Position numbers and translations under genes: made by a program | Part shown: positions 1 to 6,179 of the stretch, in pieces | Position numbering within the stretch: position 1 is the first letter of the stretch | Layout of the letters: the number at the start of each line of letters is the position of its first letter | The notes under the pieces: generated by a model | The model's database searches: none | The model's input: the letters and a program-made list of their open reading frames with translations, nothing else | What the model was told of the DNA's origin: nothing | NCBI GenBank assembly: GCA_035353855.1 | Contig: DAOQAK010000074.1 | Location: 1-6,179, forward strand | DNA length: 6,179 nt | Reading direction: 5' to 3' | From: Bacteroidales bacterium | GTDB lineage: Bacteria > Bacteroidota > Bacteroidia > Bacteroidales > CG2-30-32-10

Positions 1-196
1 ATTTTCAGCTCATTCAATCTTGATTTTTTGCAAACCTGTTTTCTTTGAGTATAACTAAAAAAAAACATGATTTAAAAAAGGAAAATTATAGATGTATTTT
101 TCCTGATAAAAATTAAAATTTATGAATTTTATACTTAGTACAATTTTAAAAAGGAGATTTTTTCAAAAATTTTAAAGAATAGAATTTTTCTTGTTT
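1..196. other. AT-rich intergenic flank, no gene supported
   Basis: This stretch lies downstream of the minus-strand glycosyltransferase gene and is almost entirely A and T. The only structure seen is a 7-bp all-A/T inverted repeat (114-120 pairing with 125-131, 4-base loop). It is too weak to call an intrinsic terminator, although transcripts of the minus operon must end somewhere here or beyond. A short open frame runs off the left edge on the minus strand (68 to 1) and is too short to judge. Confidence 0.5.
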
Positions 197-1351
197 TTAA
201 CTTTTAGAAATAAAAAGTCTGTTTTTCCATTCATATTTCCCAAAAAGTCCCATTGCTCCTGAAATAAAAATATAAATTGGGTAAATTAATTGAAGAGGAA
301 TATAATAAAGCATTAGTTTTTTATTTTTCATAAATGCTGAAATGCCCGTTAATAAAGGAAAATCGATAATTATCTTTAAAACAAAAATAAAGAGAAACAA
401 ATTTAAAAAAGGTAGAAAGAAAATTGAAAAAATTCCTGTGAATACAATTGAGGTATTGAATAAGAAAACCAATAGAGCAATTAAAATAGTTGGGATATCA
501 GAATAACCATGGCTTTTAGAAACCCATCGCTTGCGTTGATTTAAAAAAGAACTGAATGTTTGTTGGGGTTGTGTTTGAACTAAAGCATCATAATTTTTTA
601 AAAAAACAATTTTTCCTTTTAATTTGTTTTTTATCTGGTGCATTAAAAAAACATCATCGCCTGATGAATACTTATCATTCAAGTTATATCCGTTTAATTT
701 TATAAAAGCACTTTTTTCATAAGCAAGGTTTGCTCCGTTGCACATTATTGGAAACCCCAGATTTGAGCTAGCTGCACCCGATGCAATAAGACTTAGAAAT
801 TCAAGGCTTTGCATTTTCTGAAAAATATTTTTTTCATTATAAAAACATACCGGGCCAATTATCATTTCCGGTTTATGTTTTTCGTAAAATTCAGCAATTG
901 TTTTTAACCAATATGGCTGCATAATGCAATCGGCATCAGTAGTAACAATAATATCTCCTTCTGCAACCTTTACTGCTTCTGCAATAGCTTGTTTTTTTGA
1001 ACTTAAGTTTAATTTTGATAATTCAATAAGAGTGATTTTTATTAAATTATTTTTCCTGATAAAACTATTTACTAGCTCAACAGTATTATCAGTTGAAGAA
1101 TCATCAACAACAATAATTTCGAATAATTCAGCCGGATAATTTTGTTTATATATTTTTTCAAGGCATTGAATAATATTTTCCGTTTCGTTTCTTACCGGTA
1201 AAATCACACTTAATTTGGTGTTTACATTTTTCAGTGAAGTCGAAAATGTTTTGATATGAAACCATGAAAAATTAAAAATCAGGATGAGTAATGCATAACA
1301 AATGCTTATGCAAAAAATAAAATAAACCAATATTTCTGAAATTAAATTCAA
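197..1351 (-). CDS. membrane-anchored family 2 glycosyltransferase
   Basis: Predicted inner-membrane glycosyltransferase of 384 residues with a GT-A fold facing the cytoplasm, moving a sugar from a nucleotide-sugar donor to a lipid or growing glycan. Seen in order: one N-terminal membrane segment (about 7-29); the GT2 opening motif SVILPVRNE (48-56); VVDDSSTDNT (81-90) for nucleotide binding; the metal-binding DAD (139-141); GDD (231-233), whose last Asp is the likely catalytic base; QRKRW (272-276), a QxxRW motif; and three C-terminal membrane segments (about 286-307, 308-330, 347-368). QxxRW plus this membrane layout is typical of processive enzymes such as cellulose, hyaluronan or poly-GlcNAc synthases, but related non-processive enzymes also carry it, so polymer synthesis is only a possibility. 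The ATG overlaps the stop of the upstream flippase-like gene (ATGA, 1351-1348), which indicates one operon and translational coupling. Donor and acceptor are unknown. The family call is firm; the exact role is not. Confidence 0.9.
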   Translation of the reverse strand: MNLISEILVYFIFCISICYALLILIFNFSWFHIKTFSTSLKNVNTKLSVILPVRNETENIIQCLEKIYKQNYPAELFEIIVVDDSSTDNTVELVNSFIRKNNLIKITLIELSKLNLSSKKQAIAEAVKVAEGDIIVTTDADCIMQPYWLKTIAEFYEKHKPEMIIGPVCFYNEKNIFQKMQSLEFLSLIASGAASSNLGFPIMCNGANLAYEKSAFIKLNGYNLNDKYSSGDDVFLMHQIKNKLKGKIVFLKNYDALVQTQPQQTFSSFLNQRKRWVSKSHGYSDIPTILIALLVFLFNTSIVFTGIFSIFFLPFLNLFLFIFVLKIIIDFPLLTGISAFMKNKKLMLYYIPLQLIYPIYIFISGAMGLFGKYEWKNRLFISKS

Positions 1352-2358
1352 TCTTTTCTGAAAAATTTTAACCTGAAAACAAATATTGCCCCTATCATTG
1401 CAGGTATTACAAGATTAATTATCCATAGCATAGTTGTAGAAGAAAGAACTGCAATGTCGTTTTGTGCTGCGGCATTATTAGTGGTGAAATATAAACCAAT
1501 AAAGTAAAGAGCAACCGAACATCTAATTCCCAGTTCTGTTAGTGCAATAGTTGGTATAGCTGCCATTACAAGGTATATCAATGAAATTAATACCATGGCT
1601 TCGTAGTATGGAATTTTTACACCGAATAATTTTAATAAAAGATAAAACTGTGTTATAAAAACCATATATCTGAAAGTACTTATTAATATAACATTCAACA
1701 ATTCCTTTTTTGTATAAATAGAAAATATTCTTCCATATGATCTTAATTTTTTTAATTTACCTGGTAGTTTATTTATAAAGACAGTTAAAACCGATACATT
1801 GAAAAAGAATAACAGAAGAACAGTAATTAAAATGACAACAAGCATAATTAATCCATATAAATAGTATTGAGGATTGTTTTGCAAATCAATGTATTCGTAT
1901 GCAAAGAAAATAAAACCTACAGAACCGGCAATTGTAGTTACCAGTAGTTGGCTAATACTTCCAAGCATGGTAATTAGTGCACCTTCCCATCGGTCGGCTT
2001 TTTCTAGAATAAAAACGCGTCCTGCATATTCGCCAATTCGATTCGGAGTGAATATACTTACTGTAATGCCCGATAATACAGCAACCAGTGCTTTTAGAAA
2101 AGAAACATTTTCAATTTTACGGATAAGATATTTCCATTTTATAGTTTCGAGGCTCCAGTTTATTACCATTAGTAACAATACAAGAATATATAATTTGATA
2201 AAAGAAGATTCCCTGAATTTATTTTCGAATGAAATAAAAGTATCTATGAAATTTTCTTTTACAAATAATCTTCGGTAAATAAAATGAAATGCAACAATTA
2301 CTACTGCAATCTTTATCGTAAGATTATATATTTTATGTAATTTTGTTTTATTACTCAT
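1348..2358 (-). CDS. LPG-synthase-TM / YbhN-family (flippase-like) membrane protein
   Basis: Integral membrane protein of 336 residues with roughly eight hydrophobic segments (about 12-29, 53-71, 88-104, 126-152, 165-187, 218-245, 252-275, 306-328). It fits the family named after the membrane half of MprF (lysylphosphatidylglycerol synthase TM region). Family-like signatures are the WxLExxKWxxL stretch (68-78), TPNRIGEYAGR (104-114), and a late PTIALTELGIR (269-279) in the place of the usual P-G-E loop. The soluble aminoacyl-transferase domain of full MprF is absent, as in YbhN-type members, so it should not be called a lysyl transferase. Stand-alone members are thought to flip or position lipids, often beside glycosyltransferases, and here a GT2 gene overlaps its stop by 4 bp. 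I infer a joint role in making or moving a glycolipid or envelope glycan. The ATG at 2358 is 5 bp from the divergent ruvC start. No Shine-Dalgarno sequence is seen. The substrate is unknown. Confidence 0.85.
   Translation of the reverse strand: MSNKTKLHKIYNLTIKIAVVIVAFHFIYRRLFVKENFIDTFISFENKFRESSFIKLYILVLLLMVINWSLETIKWKYLIRKIENVSFLKALVAVLSGITVSIFTPNRIGEYAGRVFILEKADRWEGALITMLGSISQLLVTTIAGSVGFIFFAYEYIDLQNNPQYYLYGLIMLVVILITVLLLFFFNVSVLTVFINKLPGKLKKLRSYGRIFSIYTKKELLNVILISTFRYMVFITQFYLLLKLFGVKIPYYEAMVLISLIYLVMAAIPTIALTELGIRCSVALYFIGLYFTTNNAAAQNDIAVLSSTTMLWIINLVIPAMIGAIFVFRLKFFRKD
2338..2345 (+). promoter_or_regulatory. candidate Bacteroidota -7 element (TAnnTTTG) for ruvC
   Basis: TAATTTTG matches TAnnTTTG at all six fixed positions and ends 18 bases before the ruvC ATG. 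Transcription would start near 2352 and leave a leader of about 12 bases. It lies within the first codons of the opposing flippase-like gene. No convincing -33 TTTG element is seen at the expected spacing, so the call rests on the -7 match and its position. One chance match per one to two kilobases per strand is expected at this base composition. Confidence 0.45.
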
Positions 2359-2363
2359 TTGCG

Positions 2364-2924
2364 ATGAACGAAAAAATTATTTTAGGAATCGATCCGGGAA
2401 CAAACATAATGGGCTACGGCTTCATCCTGAATAAAAATAAAACTATTGAACTGATTACGATGGGAGTAGTAAAACTCGACAAACTCGATAATCAGCCATT
2501 AAAACTAAAAAAAATTTTTGAATCGGTATCAGAATTAATTGAAAGATATAAACCCGATGAATTTTCCATTGAAGCTCCTTTCTATGGAAAAAATGTTCAA
2601 TCGATGCTTAAACTTGGTAGAGCGCAGGGAGTTGCAATTGCAGCTGCATTGAATCGTTCGCTTCCGGTTTTTGAATATTCGCCACGAAAAATAAAACAGG
2701 CAATTACCGGAAATGGTAATGCTTCAAAAGAGCAAGTTGCTGCCATGCTGTGTACTTTGATGAATATAAAAGAAACACCACAGTTCTTCGATGCAACGGA
2801 TGGTTTGGCTGCTGCCGTTTGTCATTATTTCCAGAATAAAGTTTCTATAACTGATGATAAAAAATATTCGGGATGGAAAACTTTTATTAACAACAATCCC
2901 GACAGACAGGTAAAACCCAGATAG
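2364..2924 (+). CDS. ruvC: crossover junction endodeoxyribonuclease RuvC
   Basis: Holliday-junction resolvase of 186 residues. It cuts four-way DNA junctions symmetrically, as a dimer, at the end of homologous recombination and works with the RuvAB branch-migration motor in the cytoplasm. The RNase H-like fold is clear: GIDPGT (8-13) with catalytic Asp10, SIEAPF (68-73) with Glu70, and DATDGLAAAVCH (143-154) with Asp143 and Asp146. These four match Asp7, Glu66, Asp138 and Asp141 of E. coli RuvC. The conserved GRAQGV stretch (85-90) is present. Length is slightly above the E. coli protein (173) because of a charged C-terminal tail. I chose the ATG at 2364: the in-frame TTG at 2343 would add seven residues not expected before the first beta strand and would put the start inside the candidate promoter. 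There is no ruvA or ruvB nearby. The 77-bp gap to amyA and same strand allow co-transcription, but the functions are unrelated. Confidence 0.95.
   Translation: MNEKIILGIDPGTNIMGYGFILNKNKTIELITMGVVKLDKLDNQPLKLKKIFESVSELIERYKPDEFSIEAPFYGKNVQSMLKLGRAQGVAIAAALNRSLPVFEYSPRKIKQAITGNGNASKEQVAAMLCTLMNIKETPQFFDATDGLAAAVCHYFQNKVSITDDKKYSGWKTFINNNPDRQVKPR
2401..2408 (-). promoter_or_regulatory. candidate Bacteroidota -7 element (TAnnTTTG) for the flippase-like/GT2 operon
   Basis: On the minus strand this reads TATGTTTG, matching TAnnTTTG at all six fixed positions. Transcription would begin near 2394, giving a leader of about 36 bases before the ATG at 2358. It sits inside the ruvC coding sequence, just after the GIDPGT codons, because the two start codons are only 5 bp apart and leave no other room. 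A -33 element is not evident. Confidence 0.4.
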
Positions 2925-2971
2925 TCCCAAAGGAATATAATTACCTTCATTGCAAACTGAAATTTATTACA

Positions 2972-2994
2972 TTTACATTATTATCAATTGTAAA
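2972..2994. promoter_or_regulatory. inverted repeat upstream of amyA, possible operator
   Basis: TTTACA and TGTAAA form perfect 6-bp arms around an 11-base spacer, ending 7 bases before the amyA ATG. The position, just over the start of the alpha-glucan genes, would suit a repressor site or a leader hairpin. The arms are short and AT-rich, so chance is a real alternative. A weak -7-like TACATTTA (2968-2975, five of six fixed positions) overlaps it. The 10-mer inside the spacer recurs downstream of malQ. Confidence 0.25.
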
Positions 2995-3001
2995 AATATT
3001 T

Positions 3002-4489
3002 ATGAAAAATAATAATGGCACTTTAATGCAATATTTCCATTGGTATTATCCGAATGATGGTTCACTTTGGAAAAAAGTAGCAACAGAAGCAAAGAATCTT
3101 GCAGAATCAGGAATAACAGCTCTTTGGTTACCACCTGCATATAAAGCTACAAAAGGTATTGATGATACGGGTTATGGTGTTTATGATTTATACGATTTGG
3201 GTGAATTCGATCAGAAAGGTACCATCAGAACAAAATATGGAACCAAAGATGAATACCTTAATGCTATTAGCGCAGCACACAAAGCGAAAATTCAGGTATA
3301 TGCCGATGTTGTTCTTAATCATAAAGCGGGTGCCGATGATTACGAACGTGTTGAAGCCAAAAGGGTTTATGCCGATAATCGCAATATTGAATATGGCGAA
3401 CCTGATTATATTGATGCGTGGACATCATTTAAATTTCCGGGTAGAAATGGAAAGTATTCACAATTTCAGTGGTTCTGGAAACACTTTGATGGCGTTGATT
3501 GGGATGAGAACAAAAAAGAAAAAGCCATCTTTAAATTTACAATGAGAGATTCGAATTGGGAGCCTATCTTAGATCCGGAAGTTGGGAATTACGATTACCT
3601 GATGTTTGCTGATATTGATTTTATGGATCCTGATGTGAATAACGAACTAAGGACTTGGGGCAAGTGGTATATCGATTTCACTGGTGTTGACGGGTTTCGT
3701 CTTGATGCCATCAAGCATATTAAATTCGATTTTTTCAGAGACTGGCTTAACGATATGCGTTCTTATTCCAAGAAAGATCTTTTTACTGTTGGAGAATATT
3801 GGAATTATAACTTGCGCATTCTGTTATTGTATTTAGAAAAATCAAATTATGAAATGTCGTTATTCGATGCGCCTCTTCATATGAACTTTTATAATGCTTC
3901 AAAAGAAGGCCGGGATTACGATTTACGCAAAATATTTGATAATACATTATTACAGGTAATGCCAATAAACACTGTAACTGTTGTTGAAAATCATGATACG
4001 CAACCTTTGCAGTCGCTCGAATCAACTGTTGATTATTGGTTCAAACCATTGGCATATTCAATTATCTTATTAAGAGCTGAAGGTTATCCATGTATTTTTT
4101 ATCCAGATTATTATGGCGCATCATACAGGGATTACGGCAGAGATGGCAAACAATATGACATTGCACTTGCACCTGTTCAAAAACTTCAGGAACTGATAAA
4201 AGCACGACAACTTTTTGCTTATGGTCAACAACGCGATTATTTTGATCATCCTAATGTAATAGGCTGGACAAGGGAAGGAGACACAGATCATCCCAATTCA
4301 GGAATAGCTGTACTATTAAGTAATGGCGATGACGGATGGAAATGGATGGAAGTGGGAAAAGCACATGCAGGTAAAATATTTATTGATTTTCTTGGTAATC
4401 ATTCGGGTGAAGTTACAATCAATACAGATGGCTGGGGTGAATTTAAAACAAAGGGAGGTTCAGTTTCTGCATGGGTCTGTAAAAATTAA
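3002..4489 (+). CDS. amyA: cytoplasmic alpha-amylase (GH13, AmyA type)
   Basis: Endo-acting alpha-1,4-glucan hydrolase of 495 residues, the same length as E. coli AmyA. The protein starts directly with the barrel (GTLMQYFHWYYP, 6-17) and has no signal peptide, so it acts inside the cell on glycogen or maltodextrins. GH13 landmarks in order: DVVLNH (102-107, region I); the family stretch YDYLMFADIDF (197-207); GFRLDAIKH (231-239) with nucleophile Asp235; VGEYW (263-267) with acid/base Glu265; and VENHDTQPLQ (328-337) with transition-state Asp332. The C-terminal part carries FYPDYYGA (366-373), ARQLFAYG (401-408), FDHPN (414-418) and SNGDDGWK (440-447), followed by a beta domain ending GGSVSAWV (485-492). 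As I recall it, E. coli AmyA has closely similar motifs in the same order. No starch-binding module is attached. malQ follows after 50 bp, so the two probably share a transcript. The leader is A/T-rich without a Shine-Dalgarno sequence. Family and location are secure; the natural substrate is inferred. Confidence 0.95.
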   Translation: MKNNNGTLMQYFHWYYPNDGSLWKKVATEAKNLAESGITALWLPPAYKATKGIDDTGYGVYDLYDLGEFDQKGTIRTKYGTKDEYLNAISAAHKAKIQVYADVVLNHKAGADDYERVEAKRVYADNRNIEYGEPDYIDAWTSFKFPGRNGKYSQFQWFWKHFDGVDWDENKKEKAIFKFTMRDSNWEPILDPEVGNYDYLMFADIDFMDPDVNNELRTWGKWYIDFTGVDGFRLDAIKHIKFDFFRDWLNDMRSYSKKDLFTVGEYWNYNLRILLLYLEKSNYEMSLFDAPLHMNFYNASKEGRDYDLRKIFDNTLLQVMPINTVTVVENHDTQPLQSLESTVDYWFKPLAYSIILLRAEGYPCIFYPDYYGASYRDYGRDGKQYDIALAPVQKLQELIKARQLFAYGQQRDYFDHPNVIGWTREGDTDHPNSGIAVLLSNGDDGWKWMEVGKAHAGKIFIDFLGNHSGEVTINTDGWGEFKTKGGSVSAWVCKN

Positions 4490-4539
4490 TCGAATGAGAT
4501 TTAAAAAATAAAAAATCATAGTATTATATAAAAGCAAAA

Positions 4540-6018
4540 ATGTTTTCACGCAGTAGCGGAATATTACTACATATATCATCATTACCCGGAAAATACGGGA
4601 TAGGTAGTCTTGGTAAAGAAGCATTTAAATTTGCTGATTTTCTAAGTAATGCCGGTCAATCATTATGGCAGATTCTTCCTTTATGTCCAACAGGTTCGGG
4701 TAACTGTCCTTATCAAGGACTTTCAGCATTTGCCGGTAATCATATTTTTATTGATGTGGATATTCTTGTTTCTGATGGTTTTTTGAAGCAGCGGGATCTA
4801 GAAGGATTCCACTTCACAGATAAAATGGAATATTCACAGATTATAATTCATAAAACTCATTTATTTAAAAAAGCATATTCAAATTTTATTTTTAATAAAT
4901 TTTCTGAGAGAGATGAATACAATGAATTCTGCTTTAGTAATGCATCATGGCTTAACGATTACGCTCTATTTATGGCATTGTTGGAGCAATACAACGGACA
5001 ACCATGGCATAAATGGGAAAGGGCTTTAAAGTTTCGTGAAAAGAAAGCATTAATAAAAACTACAAAAAAACTTGAACAGGAGATTGGCTTTCATAAATTT
5101 TTACAATTCATTTTTTTCAGGCAATGGTTTTCTTTAAAAAAATATGTTAATGAAAAAGGCATAAAAATAATAGGCGATAACCCTATATATTTATCTTACG
5201 AAAGTTGCGATGTGTGGGCTAATCCTGAACTTTTTTTTCTTGATGAAAATCTTAATCCATTAAAAGTTTCAGGAGTTCCGCCTGATTTTTTCAATTCAGA
5301 TGGACAAATGTGGGGACATCCATTATATAATTGGAAGGTTCATAAAAAAACAAATTTTTCCTGGTGGATCGATAATATGAAAGCAACTTTAGACATTGTA
5401 GATATTTTGCGTATTGATCATTTTATTGGTTTTATTAACTATTGGGCAATTCCTTATGGAGAAAAAACTGCAAAAAATGGAAAATGGGAGAAAGCGCCGG
5501 GGAATGATTTATTTAAATGTTTGAAGAAAGCATTAGGGAATATTCCGCTTATTGCAGAAGATCTGGGAAATAAAACAGAAAAAGTGGATAAGTTAATGAA
5601 AAGTATGAATTTCCCAGGCATGGCATTACTTCAGGAAGGTATTACAGGTGGAAGCGGTCATCCATTTGCACCACATAATTTCGATTCAGTTAATCATGTA
5701 ATTTATACCAGTACACATGACAGCAATACAGTAAAAGGATGGTTTAGTCAACTTAATCGTTCAGATAAAAAGCAGGTAATGAAATATCTTGGATGTGATG
5801 AAAATAATGTTGTAAAAGATATGATAAAACAAGCATGGTCGTCAGTAGCAATCTTTTCAATAGCGCAAATGCAAGATATTTTGGAACTGGGTAGTGATGC
5901 CAGGATGAATATTCCCGGAACCATTACAAACAACTGGCAATGGCGGCTTAAAGCGAATTATTTACATAAATCAAATATTGATTGGCTTTCCGAAATAACC
6001 AAACAATATAATAGATAG
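4540..6018 (+). CDS. malQ: 4-alpha-glucanotransferase (amylomaltase, GH77)
   Basis: Disproportionating enzyme of 492 residues. It transfers maltosyl and longer alpha-1,4-glucan segments between dextrins, releasing glucose and lengthening acceptors so that short products of amylase action stay usable. Family motifs are complete: the N-terminal RSSGILLHISSLPGKYGIGSLG block (4-25); PYQGLSAFAGN (57-67); GDNPIYL (212-218) and DVWANPELF (224-232); PPDFF..DGQMWGHPLYNW (247-265); RIDHF (291-295) with nucleophile Asp293; IAEDLG (338-343) with acid/base Glu340; THD (392-394) with Asp394; and MNIPGT..NNWQWR (456-469). Length matches the compact, plant DPE1-like form of about 500 residues. Many Bacteroidota have instead a long form with N-terminal starch-binding modules; none is present here. 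One small oddity is Ile296 where HFRGF is usual after the nucleophile. No signal peptide is seen, so it is cytoplasmic like AmyA. It has no promoter-like TAnnTTTG in the 50-bp gap and is probably read from upstream. Confidence 0.95.
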   Translation: MFSRSSGILLHISSLPGKYGIGSLGKEAFKFADFLSNAGQSLWQILPLCPTGSGNCPYQGLSAFAGNHIFIDVDILVSDGFLKQRDLEGFHFTDKMEYSQIIIHKTHLFKKAYSNFIFNKFSERDEYNEFCFSNASWLNDYALFMALLEQYNGQPWHKWERALKFREKKALIKTTKKLEQEIGFHKFLQFIFFRQWFSLKKYVNEKGIKIIGDNPIYLSYESCDVWANPELFFLDENLNPLKVSGVPPDFFNSDGQMWGHPLYNWKVHKKTNFSWWIDNMKATLDIVDILRIDHFIGFINYWAIPYGEKTAKNGKWEKAPGNDLFKCLKKALGNIPLIAEDLGNKTEKVDKLMKSMNFPGMALLQEGITGGSGHPFAPHNFDSVNHVIYTSTHDSNTVKGWFSQLNRSDKKQVMKYLGCDENNVVKDMIKQAWSSVAIFSIAQMQDILELGSDARMNIPGTITNNWQWRLKANYLHKSNIDWLSEITKQYNR

Positions 6019-6110
6019 GCCGAACAGAAATTATTTTACAAATCAAATTATCAATTTGTTTAGTGTGATATTTTTCAAGAGGAATTACGTTTAATAACAT
6101 AAAAAAAAAT

Positions 6111-6119
6111 TTATCCACA
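6111..6119 (+). other. consensus DnaA-box sequence
   Basis: TTATCCACA is identical to the classical high-affinity DnaA box. It sits in intergenic, very A-rich DNA between the end of malQ and the terminator hairpin. Only one copy is seen and no dnaA, dnaN or cluster of boxes is nearby, so this is a lone site and not evidence of an origin. It could titrate DnaA or be chance; about 0.1 chance matches would be expected in a window of this size and composition, by rough estimate. Confidence 0.3.
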
Positions 6120-6123
6120 TAAC

Positions 6124-6151
6124 AAAAAAAGCCACTGATACCGTGGCTTTT
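6124..6151. terminator. two-way Rho-independent terminator
   Basis: GCCAC (6131-6135) pairs with GTGGC (6143-6147) around a 7-base loop. The stem extends through AAAA/TTTT to nine base pairs (6127-6135 with 6143-6151). On the plus strand only four T follow the GC stem, enough for a modest stop to the amyA-malQ transcript. On the minus strand seven T follow (complement of 6124-6130), a better terminator, which suggests a convergent gene or RNA coming in from beyond the right edge. Confidence 0.75.
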
Positions 6152-6164
6152 GCTCCCCCTGCTG

Positions 6165-6178
6165 TCCGCCACGGCGGA
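6165..6178. repeat. GC-rich palindrome at the window edge
   Basis: TCCGCC and GGCGGA form a perfect 6-bp inverted repeat around the two bases AC. The last 29 bases of the window are about 72% G+C (21 of 29), a sharp break from the AT-rich DNA before them. The palindrome may be a dispersed REP-like element, part of a structured RNA, or the tail of a gene beyond the edge. No second copy is visible in the window, so its repetitive nature is an inference from its form and edge position. Confidence 0.4.
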
Positions 6179-6179
6179 T

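Noticed and set aside
1..68. Minus-strand open frame starting at 68 and running off the left edge
   Set aside because: Only 22 codons are visible, the start begins with three Phe codons from a homopolymer, and no recognisable motif or full promoter element is seen. It may be a real partial gene but cannot be supported.
1874..2278. Plus-strand 134-residue open frame opposite the flippase-like gene
   Set aside because: It is antisense to a well-supported membrane protein and shows no domain, promoter or neighbouring partner of its own.
2343..2363. Upstream TTG start extending RuvC by seven residues
   Set aside because: The extension precedes the first conserved beta strand, overlaps the candidate promoter and the opposing start codon, and the ATG at 2364 gives a normal RuvC N-terminus.
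6044..6058. Hairpin CAAATT-atc-AATTTG after malQ as the operon terminator
   Set aside because: The stem is almost all A/T and lacks a directly following T run; the GC-stemmed hairpin at 6127-6151 is the better candidate.
5948..6172. Minus-strand 74-residue open frame over the end of malQ
   Set aside because: It runs through the terminator hairpin and antisense to the conserved MalQ C-terminus, and has no motif.
6152..6179. 3' end of a tRNA on the minus strand (CAGCAGGGGGAGC resembles an acceptor end followed by a terminator)
   Set aside because: The T-loop consensus TTCRANY is absent; the sequence before the would-be acceptor is the GC palindrome instead.
6019..6179. Replication origin, suggested by the DnaA box and A-rich DNA
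   Set aside because: There is only one box, no box cluster, and none of the genes that usually flank an origin.
1..6179. CRISPR array, insertion sequence, phage or defence system
   Set aside because: No spaced direct repeats, transposase, integrase or nuclease-helicase cluster is present; all five genes are ordinary metabolic, envelope or repair genes.

Overview
This AT-rich window (about one third G+C by eye) most likely comes from a member of the Bacteroidota. Three things point there: no Shine-Dalgarno-like sequence stands before any start codon, two exact matches to the TAnnTTTG promoter element face each other over the only divergent gene pair, and ruvC stands alone without ruvA or ruvB. 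No 16S or other marker gene is present, so the lineage is an inference. The odd length and the GC-rich palindrome at the right edge would fit a small metagenomic contig that ends in a repeat.

Layout. Positions 1-196 are AT-rich with no gene. On the minus strand, read right to left from 2358 to 197, lies a two-gene operon: a polytopic membrane protein of the LPG-synthase-TM/YbhN (flippase-like) family, then a membrane-anchored family 2 glycosyltransferase whose start overlaps the first gene's stop (ATGA). On the plus strand, from 2364 to 6018, lie ruvC (Holliday-junction resolvase), a cytoplasmic AmyA-type alpha-amylase (GH13) and malQ (4-alpha-glucanotransferase, GH77). Positions 6019-6179 hold a consensus DnaA-box sequence, a two-way terminator hairpin and the GC-rich palindrome.

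How the genes work together. AmyA and MalQ both lack a signal peptide, so they form an intracellular alpha-glucan module: AmyA makes endo-cuts in glycogen or long maltodextrins, and MalQ reshuffles the short products by transglycosylation. No transporter, SusC/D pair or secreted amylase is present, which favours turnover of internal glycogen or imported dextrins. The minus-strand pair looks like an envelope glycolipid or polysaccharide function: one protein transfers sugars at the inner membrane and the other may move or position a lipid. The substrate cannot be read from sequence. RuvC is a housekeeping recombination enzyme with no obvious link to either.

All five proteins look intact, with full catalytic motifs where these are known. 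I see no clear undescribed system. The most interesting points are non-coding: the 5-bp divergent gap with promoter-like elements inside each other's coding sequence, and the structured right edge.
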